Shown here: positions 18,148 through 27,221 of the stretch, piece after piece
Layout: every line of letters begins with the position of its first letter
Numbering within the stretch: the first letter of the stretch is position 1
Origin: Myxococcales bacterium
GTDB lineage: Bacteria > Myxococcota_A > Polyangia > Polyangiales > Ga0077539
DNA: 64,000 nt
NCBI GenBank assembly: GCA_016793325.1
Contig: JAEUKI010000052.1
Coordinates: 806,001-870,000 of the forward strand
Reading direction: 5' to 3'
Made by a program: the position numbers and the translations under genes
The notes under the pieces: generated by a model
The model's input: the letters and a program-made list of their open reading frames with translations, nothing else
Databases searched by the model: none
What the model was told of the DNA's origin: nothing

Positions 18148-19398
18148 TCACTCGCCGCCGCGGTTGCGGAGGAACGTCGGGATATCGAGGTCCGTTTCGT
18201 TTGGAATCAGGCTGACGCGCTCGCCGTGGCGGGCTTCGCGCGCGGCCGCGGGCGCCGACTGCGCGGGCGTCGAGCGGCGTGGGGCGACCTCGGGAGCCGT
18301 CGGTCGCGTGCGCACCTCGGCGGGCTGCGAGACGATGGGCTGCTGCGCTCCGCGCGTGCGCTGCTCGGCGAGCGGCGGCGTCACGATGCGCGACGCGAAC
18401 GTCGGCTTGATCTCTTCTTGGCGCACGTTGCGGCCGAAGCCCGTGGCGATGACCGTGACCTTGATCACGTCGCGCATCTCGGGGTTGACCACGGAGCCGA
18501 AGATGATGTTCGCGTCTTCGTGCGCGGTGTCCATGATCATCGTCGCGGCTTCGTTGATCTCGCCGAGGCGCATGTCCGGCCCGCCCGTGAAGTTGATCAA
18601 GATGCCCGTCGCGCCTTCGACCGACATGTTGTCGAGCAGCGGCGAGTTGATCGCAGCCATCGCGGCGTCGTACGCGCGACGCTCTCCGCGGCCGTAGCCG
18701 ATGCCCATGAGCGCCATGCCCATCTGGGTCATCACGGCCTTCACGTCCGCGAAGTCGACGTTGACGATGCCCGTCTGCTGAATGAGGTCCGAGATGCCCT
18801 GCACCGCGTGCACGAGCACTTCGTCCGCCTTGCGGAAGGCGTCCATCAGCGTGAGGTCGGGGTCGTTGAGGTTGACGAGCTTCTGGTTGGGGATCGTGAT
18901 GAGCGTGTCGACGTGGCCCTCGAGCTCGGCGAGCCCGGCCTCGGCGAACTTCGCGCGACGCTTTCCCTCGAACATGAAGGGCTTGGTGACGACGCCCACC
19001 GTGAGCGCGCCGAGGTCGCGTGCGACCTGCGCGATCACCGAGGCGGCGCCGGTGCCCGTTCCTCCGCCCATGCCTGCGGTGATGAAGACCATGTCCGCGC
19101 CTTGCAGGTGATCCTGCAGGAGCTGGATGTCCTCCATCGCTGCCTTCTTGCCGATCTCGGGGTTGGCGCCGGCGCCGAGCCCCTTCGTGAGAGATCGGCC
19201 GAGCTGGATGCGCACCCCCGCGGGGTTCGCGGTCAACGCTTGGATGTCCGTGTTCGCCACGATGAACTCGACGTCCTGAACATTGGACTCGATCATCGTG
19301 CGAATCGCGTTTCCACCAGCACCGCCGACGCCCACCACTTTGATGCGCGCCGCCGGGGTGTTTCCTTCATCGGCCAGATCGAACGACAGACCCATCAC
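18148..19398 (-). CDS. ftsZ: Cell division protein FtsZ
   Basis: A 416-residue tubulin-like GTPase that polymerises into the division ring. The nucleotide-binding signature GGGTGTG is at 111-117, preceded by IKVVGVGGAGGNAI. The T7-loop sequence NVDFADVKAVM, which completes the GTPase site of the next subunit, is at about 213-223. After a Pro/Thr/Arg-rich linker, the C-terminal peptide LDIPTFLRNRGGE provides the conserved docking site for FtsA. A strong AGGAGG Shine-Dalgarno sequence lies five bases before the ATG. It is the last dcw gene, 288 bp downstream of ftsA, so it may have its own promoter. Confidence 0.98.
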   Translation of the reverse strand: MMGLSFDLADEGNTPAARIKVVGVGGAGGNAIRTMIESNVQDVEFIVANTDIQALTANPAGVRIQLGRSLTKGLGAGANPEIGKKAAMEDIQLLQDHLQGADMVFITAGMGGGTGTGAASVIAQVARDLGALTVGVVTKPFMFEGKRRAKFAEAGLAELEGHVDTLITIPNQKLVNLNDPDLTLMDAFRKADEVLVHAVQGISDLIQQTGIVNVDFADVKAVMTQMGMALMGIGYGRGERRAYDAAMAAINSPLLDNMSVEGATGILINFTGGPDMRLGEINEAATMIMDTAHEDANIIFGSVVNPEMRDVIKVTVIATGFGRNVRQEEIKPTFASRIVTPPLAEQRTRGAQQPIVSQPAEVRTRPTAPEVAPRRSTPAQSAPAAAREARHGERVSLIPNETDLDIPTFLRNRGGE

Positions 19399-19537
19399 CG
19401 CCTCCTACCCGCTATCCACACTTCTACCGCTCGTTGCGATCCTCGAGACACGAACCTCGCGGGGGGTCCATCGCTCTACACCGAACATTGTCGCGTTGCA
19501 TCCCCCCAGTGAGGTCGATCTCACTTCGCCGCATCGC

Positions 19538-19553
19538 GCACAACCAGTGCCAA
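19538..19553 (-). promoter_or_regulatory. Possible sigma-54 promoter upstream of ftsZ
   Basis: In the 288-bp gap before ftsZ the minus strand reads TTGGCACTGGTTGTGC. The GG and GC dinucleotides are exactly 10 bases apart as required for -24/-12 elements, and the -24 half TTGGCAC is perfect; the -12 half is GTGC rather than TTGC. It is about 140 bp upstream of the ftsZ start. One site of this quality can occur by chance, and ftsZ is not normally a sigma-54 gene, so the call is tentative. Confidence 0.25.
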
Positions 19554-19686
19554 CGACTTCTCCGCGTCGCCGGTGACCGGGACCGTGAGCCGCCGCGCTC
19601 GGGAGACAACCTCGGAAAGAATCTCCGAACCCGAGCGCCACGGCCCACGGTCGCGATCACCGACGCAACCGCGCGTTCGAACCTTT

Positions 19687-21012
19687 TCAGAACACTTCTC
19701 GCACCCAGTTCCAGAGCTTGTTACCGAAGCCCTTGTCTCCGTCTGCTGCCGGAGCAGCTTCAGGAGCGTCACTCTTGACCGCAGCCACGCGACCCGTCGC
19801 GCCCTGCGCGATCGCGCTCGCCGCGCCGTAGTTCAACGTCTGCGGAACCACGCTCGGGCGATGCACGCCGTACTTGAGCAGCCCCACCGCCGTCGCGTGC
19901 GCGGGGCTCTTGACCATCTCCGCCATGCCGCCGACGCCGATCGGCGTCCCGCGACGCACGGGCAACGCGAGCACTTCTTCCGAGAGCGCCTCGCACCCGT
20001 CGAGCAGCGTCGATCCGCCGCAGAGCACCACGCCCGCGCCGAGCAGCTCGCCGTAGCCCGACTGCGCGATCGCGTGCTTCACGAGCATGAAGATCTCCTC
20101 CATGCGCGGCTCGATGATCTCTGCGAGCACGTGGCGCGGGATCGATCGTCCTGCGCGCCCGCCGACGCTCGGAATCTCGATCGACTCCGTCGGGTCCACC
20201 ATCGAGTTCATCGCGCAGCCGTGCCGCACCTTGATGCGCTCGGCCTCGCCGAGCGGCGTGCGCAGCCCCGTCGCGATGTCGTTGGTCAGGTTCTGTCCGC
20301 CCAGCGGAATCACCGACGTGTGAACGAGCGACCCGTCCACGTAGATCACGACGTCCGTCGTCCCGCCGCCGATGTCCACGAGCGCGACGCCGATCTCTTT
20401 CTCGTCCTCGGTGAGCACGGCCTCGGCGCTCGCGAGCGGCTGCAACACCAGCTCCGCCACCTCGAGCCCGCATCGCTGCGCGCACTTCGTCAGGTTGGTG
20501 ATCGCCGTCGTCGCCGCCGTCACGAGGTGAACGCGCGCCTCGAGGCGCATCCCGCTCATCCCGACGGGCTCGCGGACGCCCTCTTGCTGATCCACCACGA
20601 AGTCTTGCGGCAGAACGTGAATGACCTGGCGATCGAGCGGCAGCTTGATGTGCCTCGCTTGATCGAGCACGCGCACCACGTCCTCCGCCGTGACCTCGTG
20701 ATTTCCTACCGTGACCAGCCCGTTCGAGTTCATGCCCTGCACGTGGCTGCCCGCGATGCCCGCGTACACGGTCGCGATCTCGACGCCGGCCATCGAGCTC
20801 GCTCGCTCGATCGCCTCGTTGATCGACGCCACCGTGGACTCGATGTTCACCACCACGCCTTTGCGCAGCCCGCTGCATTTCGACTCGCCCACGCCCGTCA
20901 CGTCGACGCCTTCAGCGCCCACTTCGCCCACGACAGCGAGCACCTTGGTGGTGCCGATATCGAGTCCGACGATGATGTCTCCTGGCTTCGCCATGTGGTC
21001 CGAAAAGTCCAT
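19687..21012 (-). CDS. ftsA: Cell division protein FtsA
   Basis: A 441-residue actin-like protein that anchors FtsZ to the membrane. The phosphate-1 motif is VGLDIGTTKVLAVVGEV near the N-terminus, phosphate-2 is ALVDIGGGTTDVVIY, and the adenosine motif is GVVLCGGSTLLDG. The C-terminus (NKLWNWVREVF) is a short amphipathic helix suited to membrane binding. The ATG at 21012 is preferred to the GTG two codons earlier because a GAGG sequence sits 10 bases upstream of it. Order ftsQ-ftsA-ftsZ is the classic dcw arrangement; there are 205 bp between ftsQ and ftsA. Confidence 0.97.
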   Translation of the reverse strand: MDFSDHMAKPGDIIVGLDIGTTKVLAVVGEVGAEGVDVTGVGESKCSGLRKGVVVNIESTVASINEAIERASSMAGVEIATVYAGIAGSHVQGMNSNGLVTVGNHEVTAEDVVRVLDQARHIKLPLDRQVIHVLPQDFVVDQQEGVREPVGMSGMRLEARVHLVTAATTAITNLTKCAQRCGLEVAELVLQPLASAEAVLTEDEKEIGVALVDIGGGTTDVVIYVDGSLVHTSVIPLGGQNLTNDIATGLRTPLGEAERIKVRHGCAMNSMVDPTESIEIPSVGGRAGRSIPRHVLAEIIEPRMEEIFMLVKHAIAQSGYGELLGAGVVLCGGSTLLDGCEALSEEVLALPVRRGTPIGVGGMAEMVKSPAHATAVGLLKYGVHRPSVVPQTLNYGAASAIAQGATGRVAAVKSDAPEAAPAADGDKGFGNKLWNWVREVF

Positions 21013-21114
21013 TGCCACAGCGCCTCATCCGAGGTGAAAAAAGCGGCGCGCTTTTGTAGGTGCAACGCGGACGCGACGCGTCGACGCCGCGCTCGCAGTC
21101 GTCTGTAGGCTTTG

Positions 21115-21139
21115 TTTGCAACGCGAAATACGCTGCAAA
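21115..21139. promoter_or_regulatory. Imperfect inverted repeat in the ftsQ-ftsA gap
   Basis: A 25-base imperfect palindrome beginning TTTGCAACGCG and ending CGCTGCAAA lies in an unusually A/T-rich patch of the 205-bp ftsQ-ftsA intergenic region, about 105 bp upstream of ftsA. It could be an operator or part of a promoter; no regulator is identifiable. Confidence 0.3.
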
Positions 21140-21217
21140 ATGCCAGACGAAACGGCGTTCACAAAAACGCGCGTCGTCCCCCGCGCACGACACGACGATC
21201 CCCCGATCGACGTCTGT

Positions 21218-22153
21218 TCAGCGAACGCGCAGACGAACCGCGGCGCGCTCGGGGTGCCGATCGCTCTCGAGGTGGATCTCTGCCGCGTCGAGGTGATTGC
21301 GCTCGAGCTCGGTCAAGATCGCGCTCAGCCGCGCCATCTTCGCGCGGTACGGGCCGCGCCCGAGCCACACGTACGTCCCGCGCCCCGCGAGCGTCATCGA
21401 GAGATCGCCGGTCGACTCGTGGTGCACTTCGTCCACGCGCACGCGCCCGCCGAGCGAGCTGCCCGCGAGGTCCGAGAGCAACGCGAGCGCGTCGCGCAAT
21501 TGCTCCTTCGCGAGCTCCGGATCTCGCGCGAACAGCTCGCGCGCGATGCCCGTGATCACCGGGAGGTCCGCGGGATCGCCGTCCACGATTCGCTTGAAAA
21601 TCGTCCCGTCGGACGCGCAGAGGTACTGGCCCCCCGAGCTCACGATCGCGACCGCCTCGCGCTCTTCGATCTCGATGCGCACGTGCCCAGGAAGCCGACG
21701 GCTCACCTGCGCGCGCGCGACCCACGGAAGCTCCGTGATTCCGCGCTCGCTCTTGCGGAGGTCGATCGAGAGGACGTTGCGTCCGTCGTGGATGTTTGCC
21801 GCGTCGAGCACGGCCGCGCGCGTCGTTCGCTGCGCGCCGACGACTTCGATCTCGCGTGCGCCGAAGCGCGGCGTCGTCGTCGCCCATCGGTGCGTGACGC
21901 GACCGACGACGAGCGAGCCCGCCACGAGGGCGACCATCGAAAACGTCGAGAGCGCCGAGGAGAGCTGCGCCTTCAGGCGAGCGCGTCGCTCGGCCTTCGC
22001 CGCCGCGCGCGCCTCAGCGTCTTCCTCGATCGCCGACAGCTCCGTCGCGGGAATGGGCCTGCCCGCAGCCGTATCGTCCTCCATCGCGTCGAGCTCGACG
22101 GGAGGAGGTGGTGTCGATCGACGACGATTTGGGGGCAGCGCGCTCGAAGTCAC
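21218..22153 (-). CDS. ftsQ: Cell division protein FtsQ
   Basis: About 311 residues. A Pro/Arg/Ala-rich cytoplasmic segment is followed by one transmembrane helix (STFSMVALVAGSLVVG), a POTRA domain (REIEVVGAQRTTRAAVLDAA, then LPWVARAQVSRRLPGHVRIE) and the FtsQ beta domain with the typical DGTIFKRI and LPVITGI segments. It is a bitopic inner-membrane protein that links early and late divisome components. The start is uncertain: GTG 22153 is used; a TTG at 22198 and an ATG at 22084 are in frame, and none has a clear Shine-Dalgarno sequence. The ATG would still retain the transmembrane helix. Confidence 0.92.
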   Translation of the reverse strand: MTSSALPPNRRRSTPPPPVELDAMEDDTAAGRPIPATELSAIEEDAEARAAAKAERRARLKAQLSSALSTFSMVALVAGSLVVGRVTHRWATTTPRFGAREIEVVGAQRTTRAAVLDAANIHDGRNVLSIDLRKSERGITELPWVARAQVSRRLPGHVRIEIEEREAVAIVSSGGQYLCASDGTIFKRIVDGDPADLPVITGIARELFARDPELAKEQLRDALALLSDLAGSSLGGRVRVDEVHHESTGDLSMTLAGRGTYVWLGRGPYRAKMARLSAILTELERNHLDAAEIHLESDRHPERAAVRLRVR

Positions 22154-22234
22154 CGGACTCGTTGATAGCCCTACCTGCGCACCGCCCCTCGCCGCCAATT
22201 TTCAACGCAGTCTGGCGATGATCCGCGCTCTCGC

Positions 22235-23464
22235 TCAGGGAAGCAGGTCGAGAATGCGCCGGCGCACCGCGGTCTCGCTGATCGGAACGTCTGGTCGCAT
22301 CGGGTTGTTCATCGCGTACGGGATCAACACCGCCGGTCGCGGGTCGCTGTTGCGCTCCACGTTGACGTACTGCCAACCGGGCTTGAGCAGGCGAAACGGC
22401 GTCGAATCGAACATGGCGTCCGGCGTTCCATCGAGGCGAACGGCGATGGCGATGGGCGAGACGCCGCGTACGATGTCGGGCCCCGATCCGCCGGCCATGC
22501 TCGAGTTGAAGCGCGCGTTGCGATCGACGTCGTCATAGACGATCAAGTGCGCCCACGCGACGCGCACGCCCGCCACGGTCGTGATCGCGCCGAACGGAAC
22601 AGGCCCCGAGCTCGACGACGCAGGCCCCGGAAGCTCGAGCACGTACGTCGCTTGCACTCCCCCGCCGCCGAAGGACAAGTCCGCGGAGCTCGTCTCGAGC
22701 GTCTGCGCGCTCCCAGGCAAATCCCATAGCAAAGCGGCCCTCGCCCGCACGAACGGGTCGCTCGTTCCCGCGGAGATCTGCAGCGCTTGTCCGTCCGCGC
22801 GCACCGTCATCATCGTCGGCAGCGCCGTGCGCAGCTCCCGTCGAAAGAGCGCAACCCAACCGTCGCGCTCGGAGCTCAGCCGAAGGATGTCCGGTGTTTC
22901 GAAGGCGAAATCCAGCGCGATCGCGCCTGTCACGAAGCGCCGATTCGCGCTGTCGAGCCGGCCGTTCCAGAAGAACGCCGTCGCCGAGTAGCCCTCGTCG
23001 ATGTCCACCGTCGGGTCCGAGATCAGCGCGTGATCGTTGCGCAACACAGCCCACGCGAACGCGAGCCGATCGTCGCGAATGTCCAGCGTCCCGTTGACGC
23101 GATAGCGGTTGATCGGGTCGCCCGGCAGCGTGCGGTTGGTGTCGTTCAACATCGCGGGCGCGCCCATCAAATCAAATCGAAACGTCGTCAGCCGCCACTC
23201 GCCCCGCGCGTCGCCGCTGATCATCACGTCCGGTCCCGTCGCGTCGGGACGAGACGGAACGTCGACGCCGATCGGCACGTCGAAGGGCGGCGTCACGATG
23301 TCCACAGGCGTCGCATCGGGACCGCTTCGCGCGTCGAGCGGCGAGGACGCATCCGGTCGCGAGCCGTCCATCGCGTTGCCCCCGTCGCCATTTTGCGCAC
23401 GTACGGACGCACCACAGCCGACCAGCGTCGAGAGCGAAAGCAACGCAAACGTTTCGAAGCGCAT
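22235..23464 (-). CDS. Putative lipoprotein of unknown function
   Basis: A 409-residue protein with a type II signal peptide (MRFETFALLSLSTLVGC, lipobox LVGC) followed by an Asp/Pro/Ser/Gly-rich linker (NAMDGSRPDASSPLDARSGP and similar) to about residue 80. The rest is probably beta-rich and extracytoplasmic, with no motif I recognise; a DRNARFN segment (VYDDVDRNARFNSS) could be a calcium-type loop. The frame continues upstream of 23464 but only the ATG there gives a signal peptide. It sits between ftsQ and an oppositely oriented hydrolase gene, so it is an insertion relative to the usual murC-ftsQ neighbourhood. Confidence 0.82.
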   Translation of the reverse strand: MRFETFALLSLSTLVGCGASVRAQNGDGGNAMDGSRPDASSPLDARSGPDATPVDIVTPPFDVPIGVDVPSRPDATGPDVMISGDARGEWRLTTFRFDLMGAPAMLNDTNRTLPGDPINRYRVNGTLDIRDDRLAFAWAVLRNDHALISDPTVDIDEGYSATAFFWNGRLDSANRRFVTGAIALDFAFETPDILRLSSERDGWVALFRRELRTALPTMMTVRADGQALQISAGTSDPFVRARAALLWDLPGSAQTLETSSADLSFGGGGVQATYVLELPGPASSSSGPVPFGAITTVAGVRVAWAHLIVYDDVDRNARFNSSMAGGSGPDIVRGVSPIAIAVRLDGTPDAMFDSTPFRLLKPGWQYVNVERNSDPRPAVLIPYAMNNPMRPDVPISETAVRRRILDLLP

Positions 23465-23538
23465 GGCGCGAGCATACCACCCTCGCCCACGTCGCTGACG
23501 GCCTTGGCCTCTCGTTCGCGTTCGGCAAGACTCACGCG

Positions 23539-24621
23539 GTGGACACTCGAAGCTCCCCTCCGTTTTCACGCCTCGCGCTCTCGATGGTCGGCGCCGCGGT
23601 CGATCGCGCGATGAGCGCGACGATGGGGGCGCGCGTTCGGCGCGGGCAAGGACGATTGCCTTCGCTCGACCACGGCTGGCGGCTGCGAAAGCTCGCGGAG
23701 ATCGCTGAGACGTACGCGACCGACGCGAACGTGCGCGAGCACGAGACGTTCTTTCCGACCGGGGCGCTGCGCGCGGTGCGTGAAGAGCCCGTGGCGCGGC
23801 GGTTCGCGGGCGTTCCCATGGTCGATCTTCGGTGGACGAGCGGCGCCCGAGCGATCGACCCCACGATTCAAGCGCGCTTCGAACGGGACACACACAATCG
23901 AGAGGCGCGCGTTCGGTGGGTCGGCGCGCCGTCGAGCGGTCGGCCCGTCATGATCTTGATCCACGGCTACCTCGGGGGCGATCCCGACTGGGAGCTCCGA
24001 TTGCTTCCAGTGCTCCAGTGGCGCTCGTGGGGCTTCGATGTGGCCGTCGTGAGCCTCCCGTTTCACGGGCCACGAAGAGCGCCGTCGGACAAGGTCGCGC
24101 CCAAGTTTCCCAGCGTCGATCCCGCGTGGAACATCGAGAGCTTTCGCCTCGCCATCATCGAGCTCCGCGAGCTCGTCGCGATCGCCAAGGACCGCGGCGC
24201 TCCGTCCGTGGGCGTCTTCGGGATGAGCCTCGGCGGCTACACCTCGGCGCTCCTCGCGACCGCCGAGCCCTCGTTGTCCCTCTGCGTCCCGATGATCCCG
24301 CTCGCGTCCCTCGCGGACTTCTCCCGTGCGCACAAGCGCTTTCCCGGCGAGCCTCACGAGCGCGAAGAGCTGCACGCGGCGCTCGATCGCGCGATGGCTC
24401 CCGTGTCGCCGGTGCACCGTCGGCCCGTGATCGATCGCGAGCGCATCGTGATCCTCTCGGCCGAGGGCGACAGGATCACGCACCCGCTGCACGCGCACCG
24501 ACTCGCCGAGCACACGGGCGCGAAGCACGTCACGTTCGCGGGCGGACACTTGTTGCAGTTCGGTCGACGCTCGGCGCTCGCCGCGGTCGAGCCGATCGTT
24601 CGCGCGCTCGTAGCGCGGTGA
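23539..24621 (+). CDS. Alpha/beta hydrolase
   Basis: A 360-residue serine hydrolase. Visible elements are the oxyanion-strand motif ILIHGYLGGD, the nucleophile elbow GMSLGGY (Ser of G-x-S-x-G), a late Asp in LSAEGDRITHP and the catalytic His in FAGGHLLQFG. The pattern resembles family members annotated as dienelactone-hydrolase or esterase-like, but substrate cannot be inferred. No signal peptide is seen. The GTG at 23539 is the only reasonable start with the N-terminal extension; shorter starts (ATG at 23584) exist. It precedes murC by 76 bp on the same strand and is inverted relative to most of the dcw cluster. Confidence 0.87.
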   Translation: MDTRSSPPFSRLALSMVGAAVDRAMSATMGARVRRGQGRLPSLDHGWRLRKLAEIAETYATDANVREHETFFPTGALRAVREEPVARRFAGVPMVDLRWTSGARAIDPTIQARFERDTHNREARVRWVGAPSSGRPVMILIHGYLGGDPDWELRLLPVLQWRSWGFDVAVVSLPFHGPRRAPSDKVAPKFPSVDPAWNIESFRLAIIELRELVAIAKDRGAPSVGVFGMSLGGYTSALLATAEPSLSLCVPMIPLASLADFSRAHKRFPGEPHEREELHAALDRAMAPVSPVHRRPVIDRERIVILSAEGDRITHPLHAHRLAEHTGAKHVTFAGGHLLQFGRRSALAAVEPIVRALVAR

Positions 24622-24697
24622 GCGACCGCGGGTACGGCCCCGCCACTGCGCTCTCGACGCGAGCCGATCGGTCGGTGTAGTCACCCCAGCTCCTCTC

Positions 24698-26095
24698 ATG
24701 TTTCGCGGACGCGTCAGGCAGATTCATTTCATCGGCATCGGCGGCATCGGGATGTCCGGCATCGCCGAGGTGTTGCTGTCCCTCAACTACGTCGTCTCGG
24801 GCAGCGACGCGAAGGCCAGCGAGGGAACCCGTCGCTTGGAGGGCCTCGGCGCGCGCTGCTTCGTCGGACACGCCGCGAGCAACATCGATGGCGCGGACGT
24901 CGTCGTGTACTCGTCCGCGGTGCAAGCGGACAACCCCGAAATCGTCGAGGCGCGTACGCGGGGCATCCCCGTGATTCGGCGTGCAGAAATGCTCGCCGAA
25001 TTGATGCGACTCAAGCAGGGCATCGCGATCGCCGGCTCGCACGGCAAGACCACGACGACCTCGCTCGTCGCGACGGTGCTCCAACACGCGAAGCTCGATC
25101 CCACCGTCGTCATCGGCGGAAAGCTCAACGCCCTCGGGACCAACGCGCGCGCGGGTGAAGGCGACCTCCTCGTGGCCGAAGCCGACGAGAGCGACGGGAG
25201 CTTCCTCAAGCTGAGCCCTGTGATCGCCGTGGTCACCAACATCGACCCCGAGCACCTCGACCACTACAAGACGCACGACGCGATCAAGACGGCGTTCGTC
25301 GACTTCGTCGAGAAGGTCCCGTTCTACGGGCTCGCGGTGCTGTGCCTCGATCACCCGCACGTGCAAGAGATCATCCCCCGCATCGACCGTCGCATCGTGA
25401 CGTACGGCACGAGCGCGCAGGCGGACTATCGCGCGGACGCGATCGCCCTCAAGGGCCCCGTGACCGAGTTCGACCTCGTCCGTCGCGGAGAGCGCGTGGG
25501 ACGCTTCGCCGTTCGCCTCACGGGGCGACACAACGTGCTCAACACGCTCGCGGTGATCGCGATCGCAGACGAGCTCGAGGTCCCCATCGAGACCACGCGC
25601 GAGGCGCTCGCGAGCTTCGCGGGCGTGCAGCGACGGTTCACCATCGTCGACGAGGTCGCAGGCGTGACCCTCGTGGATGATTACGGACACCACCCTGCAG
25701 AGATCGAAGCGACGCTCGAAGCCGCGTACGCGGGCTTCGGCAGGCGGCTCGTGGTCGCGTTTCAGCCGCATCGGTACACGCGGACGCGCGACCTGTTCGA
25801 GGCGTTTACCCGCGCGTTCAACCGCGCGGACGTGCTCGTCGTGACGGACGTCTACGCCGCGGGCGAGGCGCGCATCGAAGGCGCGACGGGCGAGCGGCTC
25901 GCGGACGCGATTCGAAAGCACGGCCACCACCGCGTGCACTTCGAGTCCGACAAGACGAAGCTCCCCGACGTGCTCGAGAAGATCATCAAGCCCGGGGACA
26001 TGGTGATCGCCCTCGGCGCCGGCGACGTCAACCAGAGCGTCAAGACGCTGTCCGAGCGGCTTCGCGCCAAGGCGAGCGCCGCACCGAACGGCTGA
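24698..26095 (+). CDS. murC: UDP-N-acetylmuramate--L-alanine ligase
   Basis: A 465-residue Mur ligase that adds L-Ala to UDP-MurNAc in the cytoplasm. The N-terminal Rossmann motif is HFIGIGGIGMSGIAEVL; the ATP loop GSHGKTTTT is at 113-121; ADESDGSFL and TNIDPEHLDHY follow; and the C-terminal domain carries DDYGHHPAEIEAT and FQPHRYTRTRDL. These distinguish MurC from MurD/E/F. Unlike most other dcw genes here it is on the plus strand, converging on murG with only 28 bp between stops. No murB or ddl gene follows it. Confidence 0.97.
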   Translation: MFRGRVRQIHFIGIGGIGMSGIAEVLLSLNYVVSGSDAKASEGTRRLEGLGARCFVGHAASNIDGADVVVYSSAVQADNPEIVEARTRGIPVIRRAEMLAELMRLKQGIAIAGSHGKTTTTSLVATVLQHAKLDPTVVIGGKLNALGTNARAGEGDLLVAEADESDGSFLKLSPVIAVVTNIDPEHLDHYKTHDAIKTAFVDFVEKVPFYGLAVLCLDHPHVQEIIPRIDRRIVTYGTSAQADYRADAIALKGPVTEFDLVRRGERVGRFAVRLTGRHNVLNTLAVIAIADELEVPIETTREALASFAGVQRRFTIVDEVAGVTLVDDYGHHPAEIEATLEAAYAGFGRRLVVAFQPHRYTRTRDLFEAFTRAFNRADVLVVTDVYAAGEARIEGATGERLADAIRKHGHHRVHFESDKTKLPDVLEKIIKPGDMVIALGAGDVNQSVKTLSERLRAKASAAPNG

Positions 26096-26123
26096 ATTTC
26101 TTCAGCTCACTCGATTGTGTGTG

Positions 26124-27221
26124 TCATCGCTTCGTGAGCGCGAGGATCTCGTCGGCGACGCGGTCGGACGCGGAGGGTGACCCGGCCTCGCGCGCGCGTT
26201 CGCCCATCGCGCGAAGCGCCGCGCGGTCGCTGAGCAACGCGCGCAGCCGCGCCGCGAGCGAGTCGGGCGTGAGCTCGGATTGCAGGAGGCACTCGCCAGC
26301 GCCGCGGGAAGAGACGGCTTCGGCGTTCTTCCGTTGGTGATCGTCCGCGGCCGTCGGGAGGGGAACGAAGATCGCTGGCCGGCCGATCACGCAGAGCTCG
26401 CTGACGGTCCCTGCGCCCGAGCGACACACGACGATGTCCGCCGACGCCATCGCGCTCGCGACGTCGTCGATGAACGCCGTCGCTTCGACCTCGGCGCGGC
26501 CCTCGAGCCCGAGCGACGAATACGCCGAGCGCACGCTGTCCAGGGATTTCTCACCCGTTTGGTGCAAGACACGGACGCGCATCCCTCCCTCGACGAGCTT
26601 CGCGATCGCGCCCGGAACGTTTTCGTTGAGCGCCTTGGCGCCCTGCGAGCCGCCGATGACGACGATCGTCGGCGTCTCTCCGCGCGTGTCCTTCGCCGTC
26701 GCTGCGCGCTCGAGAAACGCGCGTCGAACGGGCGTCCCCGTCAAGCGCACCGCGTCGCCACGAAAGAACTTCCCTGTCTCTTCCCACGCGACGCACGCGC
26801 GCGAGACGCGCTTTCCCAACAGTCGATTCGTGAAGCCCGCGACCGCGTTGGGCTCGACCACCACGGTCGGAACCCCCCTCGCGATCGCCGCGAGCGTCAC
26901 CGGCCCCGACGCGTACCCGCCGACGCTCAAGAGCGCGTCGGGCGAAAAGCGCTTCACCGCGCTCCACGCCGCGAAGCCCGCACGAGGCAACCGCAAGAGC
27001 CCGACGAGCTTCTTGCCGAGGCTCATTCCGTTGAGCGGCGTGATGTCGAAGGCCGCGAGCTTCTCGCCCATCGCAGGGACCTTCTTCGCTTCGATTCCGC
27101 GCGGTGTACCCACGAACAACGCCTCGACGTCGGCGCGCTCGCGCAGCGCTTCGAGCACCGCGACGCCCGGATAAAAGTGCCCGCCGGTCCCTCCCGCGGC
27201 GATCACCAATCGAAGCTTCAC
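26124..27221 (-). CDS. murG: UDP-GlcNAc : lipid-I GlcNAc transferase (MurG)
   Basis: A 365-residue GT28 glycosyltransferase acting at the inner face of the membrane to convert lipid I to lipid II. Motifs: LVIAAGGTGGHFYPG (residues 6-19), GVPTVVVEPNAVAGFTNRLL, VIGGSQGAKALNE, LHQTGE and VVCRSGAGTVSELCVIGRPA followed by PLPTAADDHQRKNAE. The GTG at 27221 overlaps the ftsW stop by 4 bases (GTGA), which fixes the start and shows translational coupling; a longer frame to 27290 only reads through ftsW. Confidence 0.97.
   Translation of the reverse strand: MKLRLVIAAGGTGGHFYPGVAVLEALRERADVEALFVGTPRGIEAKKVPAMGEKLAAFDITPLNGMSLGKKLVGLLRLPRAGFAAWSAVKRFSPDALLSVGGYASGPVTLAAIARGVPTVVVEPNAVAGFTNRLLGKRVSRACVAWEETGKFFRGDAVRLTGTPVRRAFLERAATAKDTRGETPTIVVIGGSQGAKALNENVPGAIAKLVEGGMRVRVLHQTGEKSLDSVRSAYSSLGLEGRAEVEATAFIDDVASAMASADIVVCRSGAGTVSELCVIGRPAIFVPLPTAADDHQRKNAEAVSSRGAGECLLQSELTPDSLAARLRALLSDRAALRAMGERAREAGSPSASDRVADEILALTKR

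Noticed and set aside
19407..19420. CTATCCACA near the ftsZ start, like a DnaA box
   Set aside because: A single near match with one mismatch; no cluster and no dnaA/dnaN neighbourhood.
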